This document shows positions 8,053-17,149 of a DNA stretch of 47,033 nt, one piece after another. This stretch comes from CAYYAQ01 sp964469555 (GTDB taxonomy: Bacteria; Planctomycetota; UBA1135; UBA2386). A program made the position numbers and the translations under genes. The stretch lies in contig CAYYAQ010000021.1 in assembly GCA_964469555.1 (NCBI GenBank), forward strand, positions 1 through 47,033, written 5' to 3'. The notes beneath the pieces were generated by a model that had not been told where the DNA came from, did not search any database, and was given only the letters and a program-made list of their open reading frames with translations. How positions within the stretch are numbered: position 1 is the first letter of the stretch; every line of letters starts with the position of its first letter.

Positions 8053-9039
8053 GTGGCTCACGCTTGGCTGGAACGGACCCTGGGACAAGTCTCCCGCGCC
8101 CGCGTCGCGGTCTTCGGCGACTTCGCGCTCGATGCTTACTGGGACCTGGACCCGGATGATAGCGAGTTGTCCGTGGAGACCGGCAAGCCGGTGCGCAAGG
8201 TGCGGCACCAGCATTACGGACTCGGTGGCGCCGGCAACGTGGCGGCCAACCTCGCGTCGCTCCAGGTCGCGAGTATCCAGGCGATCGGCCTGATCGGGGA
8301 TGACCTGTTCGGGGACCACATGTTGGCGCAGATGCGGGGTCTGGGCATCGAGACGGAAAGCCTCCTCCGCAGCCAGGACGACTGGCAGACCCCGGTGTTC
8401 GGCAAGCCCCATCTCGACGACGTCGAGATGGGTCGGATCGACTTCGGGGCATTCAACGAGATCACCCAGCCGAGCTTTGACCGGGTGCAGAGCGAGCTCG
8501 AGCGGGCGGCGCACGACTGCGAGATCGTCATCCTCAACCAGCAGATCCGCGTCGGCATCTCGCCGTCGCCAGTGATCGCCTGGTTGAACGAACTGATCGC
8601 CGGCAACTCGAGCGGGCGATTCCTCGTGGACTCCCGGGACCGACCGCACCAGTACGTTGGCGCGATCCTGAAGATCAACGAGGCCGAAGCCCGGCGCATG
8701 CAGGACGACGACTCCAGCACGCCTCTTGAGCTGGTCCAGACCCTGCACGAGCGTGTCGAGGCGCCGGTCTTCGTCACCCGTGGCGAGAACGGCATCGTCG
8801 CCGCCGACGCCAGCGGCTGCCACGAAGTCCCGGGGATCACGGTCGATTCCCCCACCGATCCGGTCGGCGCCGGCGACACGATCGTCGCTGCCATCGCCGC
8901 AGCCCTCGCCGGAGGCGCGGACGTCCCGACCGCCGCGAAGTTCGCGAACCTCGCGGCGGCGATCACCGTCTCGAAACTGCACAGCACGGGCACCGCGACG
9001 CACGAAGAAATCCGCGCGTTGGCGGCCCGCTCGAAATGA
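8053..9039 (+). CDS. PfkB-family carbohydrate kinase, RfaE/HldE kinase-like
   Basis: A 328-residue ribokinase-fold kinase. The N-terminal strand VAVFGDFALDAYW, the substrate-binding GLGGAGNVAANLASL (57-70) and the C-terminal DPVGAGDT motif (D275 as catalytic base) are all present. The FGDFALDxYW start and GGAGNVAANL resemble heptose-7-phosphate kinases such as the RfaE/HldE N-terminal domain, but the protein has no nucleotidyltransferase half, and its real sugar is unknown. The GTG start at 8053 fits. It is 18 bases upstream of an AGE-family epimerase on the same strand, so the two probably act on related sugars. Confidence 0.85.
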   Translation: MAHAWLERTLGQVSRARVAVFGDFALDAYWDLDPDDSELSVETGKPVRKVRHQHYGLGGAGNVAANLASLQVASIQAIGLIGDDLFGDHMLAQMRGLGIETESLLRSQDDWQTPVFGKPHLDDVEMGRIDFGAFNEITQPSFDRVQSELERAAHDCEIVILNQQIRVGISPSPVIAWLNELIAGNSSGRFLVDSRDRPHQYVGAILKINEAEARRMQDDDSSTPLELVQTLHERVEAPVFVTRGENGIVAADASGCHEVPGITVDSPTDPVGAGDTIVAAIAAALAGGADVPTAAKFANLAAAITVSKLHSTGTATHEEIRALAARSK

Positions 9040-9057
9040 CCAGGCCCAGGTGAACTC

Positions 9058-10311
9058 GTGAGAGAACGTCAACAGGAGATCCTCGACCAGACCCGCGCGT
9101 ACTTCGTCGACACGCTCCTGCCGTTCTGGGTCGATCGATCGCCGGATCCCGAAGCCGGCGGCTTTCTCACCCACTTCGACCGGGACGGCAATCCGAGCGG
9201 CGCCACGACGAAGACGTTCCTGATGCAGATCCGGATGCTCCTCACGATGTCGAGCGCACACCGGGCGGGATACGGGGATGGCCGGTGCGCGGGGCTGGCT
9301 TCGATGGGCGCCGACTTCCTGCTCGCGCACTACTGGGATGAAGAGCATGGCGGCTGGTACTGGAACGCGGACCGGAACGGCTCCCCCACCGACATTCGGA
9401 AAATCGGCTACGGACAGTGCTTCGCGATGTACTCGTTCGGCGAGTACTTCCTCGCCACCGGCGACCCCCGCGGTCGCCAGGCGATGCACAACACGTACGA
9501 CGTCGTGATGTCGAAGATGGCGGACACCGAGCGCGGTGGCTACTTCGAGATCATGGAGCGCGACTGGACTCCGGGGCCGCCGGATCGCGGCGGCGGCGAC
9601 CGGAAGAGCTTCGACGTGCACATGCACATGATGGAGTCGCTGACGAAGGTCTGCGAGGTCACCGGCGACGCCGCGCACCGGGATCGATTGGCGGATGTCA
9701 TCGGTCTGCTCACGGGCAAGATGCTCGATTCCGCGCACGGATTGGGCATCCAGCAGTTCTCGCTGGATTTCGAGCCCCGGCCAGCGATCCGGTTCGACGT
9801 CGAGTGGGGTCGCGATGCAGAGCCGGAGACCGGGTCGATACCGGTGTCGATCACTTCGTACGGGCACAACGTCGAGTTTGCGTGGTTGCTGCTGCTGGCG
9901 GCGGACGTCCTCGGCATCCCGCACGAGCGATACGAGGACATCGTGCGCACGCAGTCGGAGCACTGTCTTCGCTACGGCATCGACGGCGAGCACGGCGGTG
10001 TGTACATCGACGGCCCGGTGGACGCCCCCACCGCCAATGGGCACAAGCAGTTCTGGCAGCAAGCCGAGGCGCTCATCGGTGCTCTCGCCGCGGTCGAGAT
10101 GTTCGCCGACGATCGGTACTGGAACGCGTTCCTGAACGTGTACGACTTCGTGTTCGACAAGTTCGTCCACATGCCCGGCGGTGGCGAGTGGTTTCACAAG
10201 GTTGACCGCGATGGCACCGTCCTCGAAGACCACCTGGCGGACGACTACAAGGTCAGCTACCACACGGTGCGGGCGATGATCGAAGTCGTGCGTCGACTGG
10301 AGAGGCTCTAG
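9058..10311 (+). CDS. AGE-family epimerase (N-acylglucosamine/cellobiose 2-epimerase type)
   Basis: A 417-residue alpha/alpha-barrel epimerase. Family features include the early GGFLTHFDRDG, GQCFAMYSFGEYF, KSFDVHMHMMES, SYGHNVEFAWLL with the catalytic-type histidine, KQFWQQAEALIGAL, and a late GGGEWFHKVDRDG with YHTVRAM carrying another expected histidine. Its length and motif set fit cellobiose/mannobiose 2-epimerases as well as N-acylglucosamine 2-epimerases; I cannot separate these. The start is a GTG, 18 bases after the kinase stop. The pairing suggests an epimerase plus kinase step on a free sugar. Confidence 0.88.
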   Translation: MRERQQEILDQTRAYFVDTLLPFWVDRSPDPEAGGFLTHFDRDGNPSGATTKTFLMQIRMLLTMSSAHRAGYGDGRCAGLASMGADFLLAHYWDEEHGGWYWNADRNGSPTDIRKIGYGQCFAMYSFGEYFLATGDPRGRQAMHNTYDVVMSKMADTERGGYFEIMERDWTPGPPDRGGGDRKSFDVHMHMMESLTKVCEVTGDAAHRDRLADVIGLLTGKMLDSAHGLGIQQFSLDFEPRPAIRFDVEWGRDAEPETGSIPVSITSYGHNVEFAWLLLLAADVLGIPHERYEDIVRTQSEHCLRYGIDGEHGGVYIDGPVDAPTANGHKQFWQQAEALIGALAAVEMFADDRYWNAFLNVYDFVFDKFVHMPGGGEWFHKVDRDGTVLEDHLADDYKVSYHTVRAMIEVVRRLERL

Positions 10312-10431
10312 CGCCGCCACCACGCGTACGTCGTCCCCGATGTACGACCGGCCGGTTCATCACGTCGGGCATCTGTTGGAGGCAGCGACCAGAGACGGAG
10401 CGCGACGCGGGTGCGTGTGAATGCGCGAGAC

Positions 10432-12245
10432 CTACCGTCCGCTCGTGTAGACCGGCAGCGCTGACTTCTTGAGGAACAGCACCGCGAAGCATGTCGCTTG
10501 CATCATCGCCGCGCCGTGCGAGTTCAGGAAGCTGCCGTTCTTCTTCTGCCAGGCCAGCAAGTGCATGGCGCCCTCGTGGTACCAATCCCGCCCCATGACC
10601 TCGGCGATACCGGAGAGCTCGAACGCACGCTCCATCCCGTAGAGGTAGTAGTAGCGGTTGTAGTCGTAATGCGGCGCGTAGCCGCAGTTGGCGCGCACGC
10701 TGAAGTTGTCGCCCATGAATGCGTAGCCTCGCTGAAGTGCGGCGTCGATCTCCGGGACGATGTCGTTGTCCCCCATGTCGAGATCACGCAGGCCGGCCGC
10801 GCAGATCGCCAGGCCCGAGATCCCGGCGGCGGTCATGCTCCCGGTCGCCATGCGATGCTTGTTGTACTTCGTCGTGTAGTTCCACCCCATCGGCAGGATC
10901 TTTTGCGGCACGCTGCGAGTGTACTCCGGTTCGCTCGCTACGCGCTTCTTCTCGCGGTAACTCAGGATGTCGAAGCGCTGCTTCTTGTAGTGCTCCTCGC
11001 ACTGCTGCTCGATCAGGTGCCTCGCTGCGCCGAGCCAGACGTTGGCCTTGATCTCCACCCCACACAGGTGCCCCGAGTACAGGCCGAGCAACCCGTACTG
11101 ATTCACGGAGTGGTCGTAGCGCGGACCACGCGTGTAGTTGAAGGCGAGCCTATAGCCCTTGTCCATCCGCGTGTCCTGGTTATCTAGGATCCGCTTGCAC
11201 CACTGGGCCATGATCGCCCTGTCCTCGGGCGGTACGACGCGTTTGCGCGGCTTCTTCAGGATCCCGCTGATCAGGTCGTTGCGCTCGCCGACTGGGGCGT
11301 AGTACGCCTCGAACGCCATCGTCGCGACCCCCGCCGAATACGTGTCGTAGATGACCCGCTTGCGGAGCTCTTGCATCGCGAACACCAAGACCTCGTCTTT
11401 CCGGTCGATCTCCGCCTTGATCATCGTGAGGACGGCGAGCGCCAGGCGGCCCGTGTTGTAGCTCCGCCGCTTGACGAGGTCGTCCGACTCCTTGTCCGGG
11501 CGGAGGTTCGCGAGTTGCAGACCCTTGACCTTGGACCGAACGTAATTGGCTCCGTCGAGGATGCCCTTGTGCACGCGCTTGCGGAACGCCGCGTCGCGGT
11601 AAGGATGCACCTTGAACAGTTGCCACTCCTCTTCGATCTCGACGCTCGCAGATTTCAGCGCGCCCGATCTCGGATACTGGAACTTGCCCTCGAGCCGCGC
11701 CGAGAAACCCCGGACGAGACCTTTCTCGGTATCGAGGTACCGCGTCAACGTCAACGTGCCATTGAACTCGTGCTTGAAGTGCGCGGTGATCAGCGAGCGG
11801 AAGTACTTCTTCGGACCCTCACGGCGCTCTGGCGGCTTGCTCTGGATCGTGAATCGCAGCTTCTGCACGCCCGCGTCGTCGGGTGCTGCCGCCGTGCCCG
11901 ACAGGAACAAGTCCCCCACCGGCATGATCCGCGGGAGTTCGATCCTGCTTCGCCCGCGCTTCGTCGTCCGCATGTCGAACCCGATGAACGGAATGACNNN
12001 NNNNNNNGCTCGGCCTGGTAAAGGAATGGCGGGTTGCGCCTGGAGCCCAGCGCGAGCGCATTGCGGATCGCCGAAGACGACGGCGCCTCGCCAGAGAACT
12101 TGATGGCGGCGAACTTGTTGGTCGCCTCGCGGCGGTATTCGACGACGCTTCGGTTCTGCAGTTTCCATGCGATTACGTCCTGGGCGACCGCGGATGAAGC
12201 GATCGCGAGGACAGCCATGGAGACGAAGAACGTGACCGGGGACAC
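10432..12245 (-). CDS. Secreted prenyltransferase/squalene-oxidase-like repeat protein (broken by an assembly gap)
   Basis: The N-terminus lies at 12245 (ATG): a signal peptide of about 22 residues ending AVAQ, followed by about 57 more residues up to the N run at 11998-12007. The rest reads in a different nominal frame to the stop at 10432. For the two parts to join, the true gap must be 2 more than a multiple of 3, so the 10 Ns are only a placeholder. The C-terminal two thirds contain toroid-like helical repeats with glycine turns (NQYGLLGLYSG, GSMTAAGISGLAIC, YYYLYGMERAF and WYHEGAMHLLAWQ), as in terpenoid cyclase/prenyltransferase-like repeat proteins common in Planctomycetota. Catalytic activity is not evident. 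It is the last of three minus-strand genes beginning at 16189. Confidence 0.82.
11998..12007. other. Scaffold gap of 10 Ns
   Basis: Ten unknown bases inside the toroid-repeat gene. The uniform size, identical to the gap at 16720-16729, and the frame mismatch across it indicate an arbitrary-length assembler gap. Confidence 0.97.
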
Positions 12246-12295
12246 GCCGCCGATCTTACCCGACGATGGGGCTTGCCCCTAGTCCTGGCCGCGGA

Positions 12296-14413
12296 TCAGC
12301 GCTTCTTGCTTTTCCCGGGAGCGCCGGCACCGACAGGCTTGGCGCTCGGGCCGCACAGCCTTGCCAGCATTTCGGTCAGGCTGATCTGCAGACTGGTGAA
12401 GCCCGCGTAGTGCACGGTACGCGCCGGCACGCCGCTCTTTCGCGCGAGCTCGAGGGCCGGCTCCGTGGTCTCGTGCCGGTTCCAGTGCAGCAGCAGCAAC
12501 ACATCAACGCCCGTCTGCAGTCGATCACCGATCGCATTGACGAGCTTTTGCGGCGATGTGTAGTTCGCCATCAACCACTCGCCATCGAAGCCCCACTTCT
12601 CGGCGAGGGCGTGGAAGCGCGGGTGGTGCTTGCGTTGCTGCTCGTTCCCGCCGACCACGAGGATGCGCGGCGTATGTCCGATCGCTGTCTCCAACTCCAG
12701 CACGAGTCGCGCGCTCGCGTCCAGGTTGACGGGCTCCGCGTCGTTCAACGCGAGGAGCTTCTCCAGCTCCTTGATATCTTCCGTCACGAGATCGTCGTAG
12801 CGGATCTCTACTTCCTTGAGGATGCCAAACGCCTCCTGCAAGGACTCGACGTCCTTCCGGGCGCGAAGCGCACGTGCGATCGCCGTCTGCAACGTCGCTT
12901 TCTCGACATCCCGGTCGTCCATCTCCTCGTAGAGTGCGACGAGTTCACACTTGATGGACAAGTGATCGAGTGCCTGGCCGACGAACTCCTCGTTCTGCAG
13001 CAACGATTCGAGCTCGTTGAACGCACCCCGTTGCAGGAGCAGGTCGCGAATCTCGTCAAACACCTGTCGCGCGCCGTCGTGATTACCGCGCATGTTGGCG
13101 CACGTCAGGAGCACGCGCATCGCTTCGACCCGCTGGTCGATGTCGATCGCCACCTCGAGAACGCGCTCAGCAGCTACGCTCGCCGGGCCAGCTTCGCCCA
13201 GCGACTGGTACTCGAGGGCGATGATCAGAAGCTGGTCCGGCGACGTGCCCCGCTCGATCCTGACGGCGTCCAGGAACTTGAGCGCCACGCTCTGATCGAG
13301 TTTCTTTAGAGCTTCGTGGACGGCATAGAACGTCTCGAGGTCCGCGGGAATGTGATCGAGCGCCTGTTCGATCAGCCGCAGCCCGCGGTTCGATTCGCCG
13401 GCGTCGCCCTGGGTCAGCAGCACCGAGCCGAGGTAGAAACGACAGCGGTGCAAGAGGATCTCATCCCGACCCGACACGCGTCGCGACGACTGCAGCGCCC
13501 GATCGAAGGCATCCACGGCCGTGTCGAGATTGTCGGTTTCGTACGCGAGGAGGCCGGCGCCGTACCACGCTTCGGGCACGGTATTCTCCGCGTTGATCAC
13601 CGCCTGGCGAAACCACACCTCTCCCTCTTCGCGACCCACGCGCCCGGGTGTCACCTTGAACTCGGAGACGTTGTGCAGGCGCAGCACGCCGAGTCCCGCC
13701 ATGGCCGAGATACTGCTCTGCAGACGGGGCTGGCCTTCGGCCACCTCGTGCGCGGTCGTCAACTCGCGTACGGCATCGACGAACTCGCCGTAGCCCAGAT
13801 GATGCTGGCCGAGGGCGCGGTGATAGCGTGCGCGAACGTCGTTCGGGAGATTCTCGAACGCAGGGAGTCGGATGCAGCGAAGGAGGATCTCCCCGCTCGC
13901 AGAGTCACCCTGGTCTCGGACCATCACTTCCAGGCGGCTGAGAAGGTCGTTTAGCGAGGCGTCCACCAGAAGATCTGCGTCCGGCCCGTCGCTGGTCGTC
14001 GCGAGGTATTCGATCGCGTTCATGGCGAGGCCGAGGTCGCCACAGCCGAACAGGCTTCGCATCACGATGGGAAGGCAGGGTGCGGCGATGGCTGGTTCGC
14101 TGAGGATGTCCATCAGCCGGGCCGGATCCTGAATCAGTTCCGCGACCCAGTTGCGCTCGCCGCGACGATCGTGACCGCGCAGTTTCCCGAAGATGTACCA
14201 CCGGTAGGCAGAACCGCCCATGGGCGGTGCAGGGAGGTCGACACCGAGCAGTACCTTCGCGTACCCCACGTGGAACGACGACTGTGGCCGTTCACCATCG
14301 AGGGCGCAGAGGTCCCGGACCAGCGTCCGGGGAAGCTGGCTCCTGATCTCCCCCTTTTCCGCGAGGTGGATCTGCTGTTGTACCAAACGGTCAATCGAGT
14401 TTTGCCAGGCCAT
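12296..14413 (-). CDS. TPR-like helical repeat protein with C-terminal DUF2325-like domain
   Basis: A 705-residue cytoplasmic protein with no signal or membrane segment. Residues about 150-560 are helical repeats of tetratricopeptide type (for example AWYGAGLLAYETDNLDTAVDAF and later 34-residue-like units). From about 590 a Rossmann-like domain follows: ILVVGGNEQQRKHHPRF, then DGEWLMANYTSPQKLVNAIG, then DVLLLLHWNRHETT and VPARTVHYAGFTSLQISL, matching the general plan of DUF2325 (GG start, H/N-containing middle, S-S end). The last residues are basic and disordered. It begins 57 bases after the stop of the duplicated-domain gene and ends 50 bases before the toroid-repeat gene. Function unknown; a scaffold or sensor role is a guess. 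Confidence 0.8.
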   Translation of the reverse strand: MAWQNSIDRLVQQQIHLAEKGEIRSQLPRTLVRDLCALDGERPQSSFHVGYAKVLLGVDLPAPPMGGSAYRWYIFGKLRGHDRRGERNWVAELIQDPARLMDILSEPAIAAPCLPIVMRSLFGCGDLGLAMNAIEYLATTSDGPDADLLVDASLNDLLSRLEVMVRDQGDSASGEILLRCIRLPAFENLPNDVRARYHRALGQHHLGYGEFVDAVRELTTAHEVAEGQPRLQSSISAMAGLGVLRLHNVSEFKVTPGRVGREEGEVWFRQAVINAENTVPEAWYGAGLLAYETDNLDTAVDAFDRALQSSRRVSGRDEILLHRCRFYLGSVLLTQGDAGESNRGLRLIEQALDHIPADLETFYAVHEALKKLDQSVALKFLDAVRIERGTSPDQLLIIALEYQSLGEAGPASVAAERVLEVAIDIDQRVEAMRVLLTCANMRGNHDGARQVFDEIRDLLLQRGAFNELESLLQNEEFVGQALDHLSIKCELVALYEEMDDRDVEKATLQTAIARALRARKDVESLQEAFGILKEVEIRYDDLVTEDIKELEKLLALNDAEPVNLDASARLVLELETAIGHTPRILVVGGNEQQRKHHPRFHALAEKWGFDGEWLMANYTSPQKLVNAIGDRLQTGVDVLLLLHWNRHETTEPALELARKSGVPARTVHYAGFTSLQISLTEMLARLCGPSAKPVGAGAPGKSKKR

Positions 14414-14470
14414 GCCGTTCTATCGGGCCGCCCGGTACCTCCGCCTGACCCAACCTTCCGTTGGCCGCGA

Positions 14471-16189
14471 TCAGCCCAGGAGTTTCGTCGCGACCGCGGG
14501 CAGCGCGACGACCATGCCAGCGAAGGATCCTCGGCGGGCCGTCGAAATGTGCAACGTCCCGAGCAGGACGTCGCCTTCGCAGAGGTCGTCGGCGATTCCC
14601 GAAGCTGTCTCGATTCGGACGAGATTGCCCGACTCGTCGGGATCGACCTCGATCCAGGTCTTGGTCACGCTGATCACGCGGAGCACGTTGCGTGCCGGTT
14701 CGCCCAGGCCGGAGTCCGCGGAGGCGGTCGATGAGCCCGCGCTCAGCGCCAGTCCTGCAGCTTCAAGCCGAGCGACGTGGTCGACGAATTCGGCGCGGGC
14801 GGTCGCGATCACGTCGTTCAGTTCGTAGCTCTGGGACTCCTCGGCCCACGAGTAGAACCGTTCGAGCACGGCGAACGTCTGACCGACGGTCGCTGTTCGA
14901 TCGCCGGGAGCGGACGAGAGGTAGGTGTGGACCAGCAGCCGAAACAGGTCGTCACTCGTCACCAACTCGAGTTCCAGGCGCGGGACCGACGACTCGCACT
15001 GGGTGAGGACGAGTTGCTCGAGGATCGTGACGTCGACCCCCTCGCGACCGGTCTCCCAGAGGTATTCGGTGATCAAGGGACGGAGGTCACCATCCATCGT
15101 CTCCTCGTCGGCGTCCGTGTCGTGGTCTGCAGACAGGTCGACGGACTCCGGTGCGAATGAAGGGTCGGGTTGCACGCCCACCATGCGCTCGATATCGGCG
15201 AATACATCGGACGGTTTCTCTGCGTTTTCCTTCCCCTCCTGGATGCGGCGGGCGACGTCCCTGCCGAGGTCGGGCCCTTCGTCCAGTGGTTCGGGTTCCG
15301 GTCGCGAAATCTCGTCGGCTTCGGGCGTCGGCTCGTCGGGCTCGAGGTCCGGTTCGGTTGTCTTTGCCGTGGCGTGTGCCTGGTGGTAGTTCCAGATCCG
15401 GAGCAGCAGGCGCTGCACTGCTTCGATGTCCACTTCGGTGGCGAACGCGATCTTCTCCAACAGTGGATTCATAACCAGGCCCGGGCGTGGCGCCTGGCAC
15501 AACGCGGCGCTGATCGCCGTTGTGGAATGGCCGTCCGCCCCGCCGCGCACCAGGCAGGCTTCCAGGTCGGCTTCGATGCGCTCGAGCGGCACGTCGTCGA
15601 GCATCGACTCGGATCCTCCGGCTCCGCGACCGCGGAATAGCAGGTGTTCGATCTCGGCCTGGGTCAACCGGCGATCGAGTTCCAGGCTCGCGAGGTCCTT
15701 TTGGAACGCGATACCGAGGGCGGTCGCGTCGCGCTGGCAACTCATCACACTGGACGCGATGAAAGTGTCGAGGGAACCCTCGAAGAGGCGACCGATGATG
15801 ATGTCCCCGGTTTCGAGTTCGGTGCCGTCAATCCGGATGAGATCGTGGATCGTCTGGTCCTGGAGGTCTTCGATGAGGTATTCCCCGGTGTTGCTGCCGG
15901 TAACGCAGAACACGCCGACCAGTGAATCGGTCAGGGACTCCCTCTCTTCACCCGACATCTTCGCGCAGGTGGCGGGGACGACGCCCAGGACGTCGCTCTC
16001 GCGCTCGATCAGGAACCACTCCTGGAAACGGAAGCGGGCAGAGGGATCGTTCCGGAGGGCGTTCGGGTTGGCCTGGAAGAACTCGCGCTCGGACCGGGCG
16101 ATCTCGGCTGCCAACGGCACGTTCTCCCGCATCTCGTCCATGAGACGCGTGAGCAGGGCCTGGATTTGATCGGCTTCGGGGGCAGACAT
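14471..16189 (-). CDS. Uncharacterised protein with a duplicated terminal domain
   Basis: The open frame extends upstream to 16309, but the ATG at 16189 (MSAPEADQIQ) starts normal-looking protein and avoids overlap with the divergent cvpA gene, so I use it (572 residues). Two similar beta-rich segments occur: one at about residues 85-145 (VTGSNTGEY through IRIDGTELETGDIIIGRL) and one at the C-terminus (VTKTWIEVDPD through VRIETASG to EGDVLLGTLHIS). Between them is an acidic, proline-rich linker (about 290-350) and helical parts. No membrane segment, signal or known catalytic motif is visible. It is upstream of the TPR-DUF2325 gene on the same strand, and the two may form a complex. Confidence 0.75.
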   Translation of the reverse strand: MSAPEADQIQALLTRLMDEMRENVPLAAEIARSEREFFQANPNALRNDPSARFRFQEWFLIERESDVLGVVPATCAKMSGEERESLTDSLVGVFCVTGSNTGEYLIEDLQDQTIHDLIRIDGTELETGDIIIGRLFEGSLDTFIASSVMSCQRDATALGIAFQKDLASLELDRRLTQAEIEHLLFRGRGAGGSESMLDDVPLERIEADLEACLVRGGADGHSTTAISAALCQAPRPGLVMNPLLEKIAFATEVDIEAVQRLLLRIWNYHQAHATAKTTEPDLEPDEPTPEADEISRPEPEPLDEGPDLGRDVARRIQEGKENAEKPSDVFADIERMVGVQPDPSFAPESVDLSADHDTDADEETMDGDLRPLITEYLWETGREGVDVTILEQLVLTQCESSVPRLELELVTSDDLFRLLVHTYLSSAPGDRTATVGQTFAVLERFYSWAEESQSYELNDVIATARAEFVDHVARLEAAGLALSAGSSTASADSGLGEPARNVLRVISVTKTWIEVDPDESGNLVRIETASGIADDLCEGDVLLGTLHISTARRGSFAGMVVALPAVATKLLG

Positions 16190-16272
16190 CGGGTTGGGGG
16201 GTGAGAAAAAGAGGCTTCCGGGCGGATTTGCTGGGGAATGATAGGGGGTGGTCCGCGAACTTGTAGCCCAGC

Positions 16273-16969
16273 ATGAACGCAGATCAACTGCAGCCTGATC
16301 AGGAGGCACTCATGGAGGCAACATTGTTCACAAACACGGTCGTTCCAGCGGGTTCTCAGGACCCAGCCGGGTTGAGCGAGCTGTCCTTCCTCGATGGCCT
16401 CGGGCAGATCGAGTGGGTGGACTGGACAGCCATCTCCCTGCTCGCGGTCTTCTTCCTCCTCGGGCTGTTCAAGGGCTTCGTCTGGCAGGTCAGCCGCATT
16501 GTCAGTCTGGTCGCAGCCTGGTTCCTGGCCGGGCATTACGGCCCAGAGGGGAAACTGATACTGGACGGCTGGGTCGGCGCCTCGACCAGCCACCCGGATC
16601 TGCACCTCTTCCTCGCCTACGTGATCATCTTTCTGTTCGCCGTCGTGCTGCTGAGCCTGATCGCCTGGGGGATCCAGAAGCTCGTCAAGGAGACCGGGAT
16701 GACCTTCTACGATCGAATTNNNNNNNNNNATTGGAGGCGCCATCCTCGGACTGGGGACCGGGAGCCTGGGCGTGGTCGTCATCCTGGCGGGGATGTACAT
16801 GTTCATGCCCGGGAACCTCGATTTGGTGAAGGCGGCACACCGATCACGATCGATGGAACTCAGCCAGAAGGCCCTGGACCTGATGGGCGACCACGTCCCC
16901 GAGCCGATGCAGCGGGTCTTCGGGCTGAAGGATGAGGGCGGGGCCGAGATCCCCCCGAAAGACAAGTAG
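16273..16969 (+). CDS. cvpA: CvpA-family membrane protein (contains an assembly gap)
   Basis: Three hydrophobic segments lie before the N run at 16720-16729 and a fourth after it. The pattern WTAISLLAVFFLLGLFKGF followed by RIVSLVAAWFLAG, a second pair of helices and a conserved DRI/GGAILG turn is that of CvpA (colicin V production) proteins. The part after the gap (from 16730) reads in a shifted nominal frame; a true gap that is a multiple of 3, including zero, restores one frame, and direct joining gives DRIIGGAILG. The protein then ends with a cytoplasmic tail. The start could be 16273 or the ATG at 16312. Role in this organism unknown. Confidence 0.78.
16720..16729. other. Scaffold gap of 10 Ns
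   Basis: Ten unknown bases inside cvpA. Both flanks show ATT (GAATT before, ATTGG after), so the real gap may be zero or the contigs may even overlap by three bases. Confidence 0.97.
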
Positions 16970-17005
16970 CGACCACCGGAGGGGACCGGCGGTGTTGCGG
17001 CCCCC

Positions 17006-17038
17006 CCACCGTGGTTATCCGTGTCCGGATAAAGGTGG
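17006..17038. terminator. Long hairpin between cvpA and the thiC riboswitch
   Basis: CCACC (17006-17010) pairs with GGTGG (17034-17038), and inside it TTATCCG (17015-17021) pairs perfectly with CGGATAA (17026-17032) around a 4-base loop, with GTGG and A unpaired between the two stems. There is no T-run, so it may be a terminator of cvpA without a U-tract or a protein-binding palindrome upstream of the thiC leader. Confidence 0.4.
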
Positions 17039-17074
17039 CGCGACTCGTCCCCACGCTTCATCCTGCCCTGCGAA

Positions 17075-17145
17075 CTCCTGGGGGCGCCCCTTCGGGCTGA
17101 GAAGCACCCCTTGAACCTGATCCGGATCATGCCGGCGTAGGAAAG
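17075..17145 (+). ncRNA. TPP riboswitch (THI box)
   Basis: The conserved thi-box core is intact: GGGCTGAGA at 17094-17102, CACCCCTTGAACCTGATC at about 17105-17122 and ATGCCGGCGTAGGAAAG at about 17129-17145, with a closing stem made from CCT near 17077 and AGG near 17139. It ends only 4 bases before the thiC ATG, and its last AGGA lies where a Shine-Dalgarno sequence would be, so thiamine pyrophosphate binding would hide the ribosome site directly. No separate expression platform fits between the two. Confidence 0.96.
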
Positions 17146-17149
17146 CGAG

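Noticed and set aside
8011..10323. Very long open frame on the minus strand opposite the kinase and epimerase genes
   Set aside because: Its protein has no recognisable family, while the plus strand encodes two clear enzymes; long antisense frames are common in GC-rich genes.
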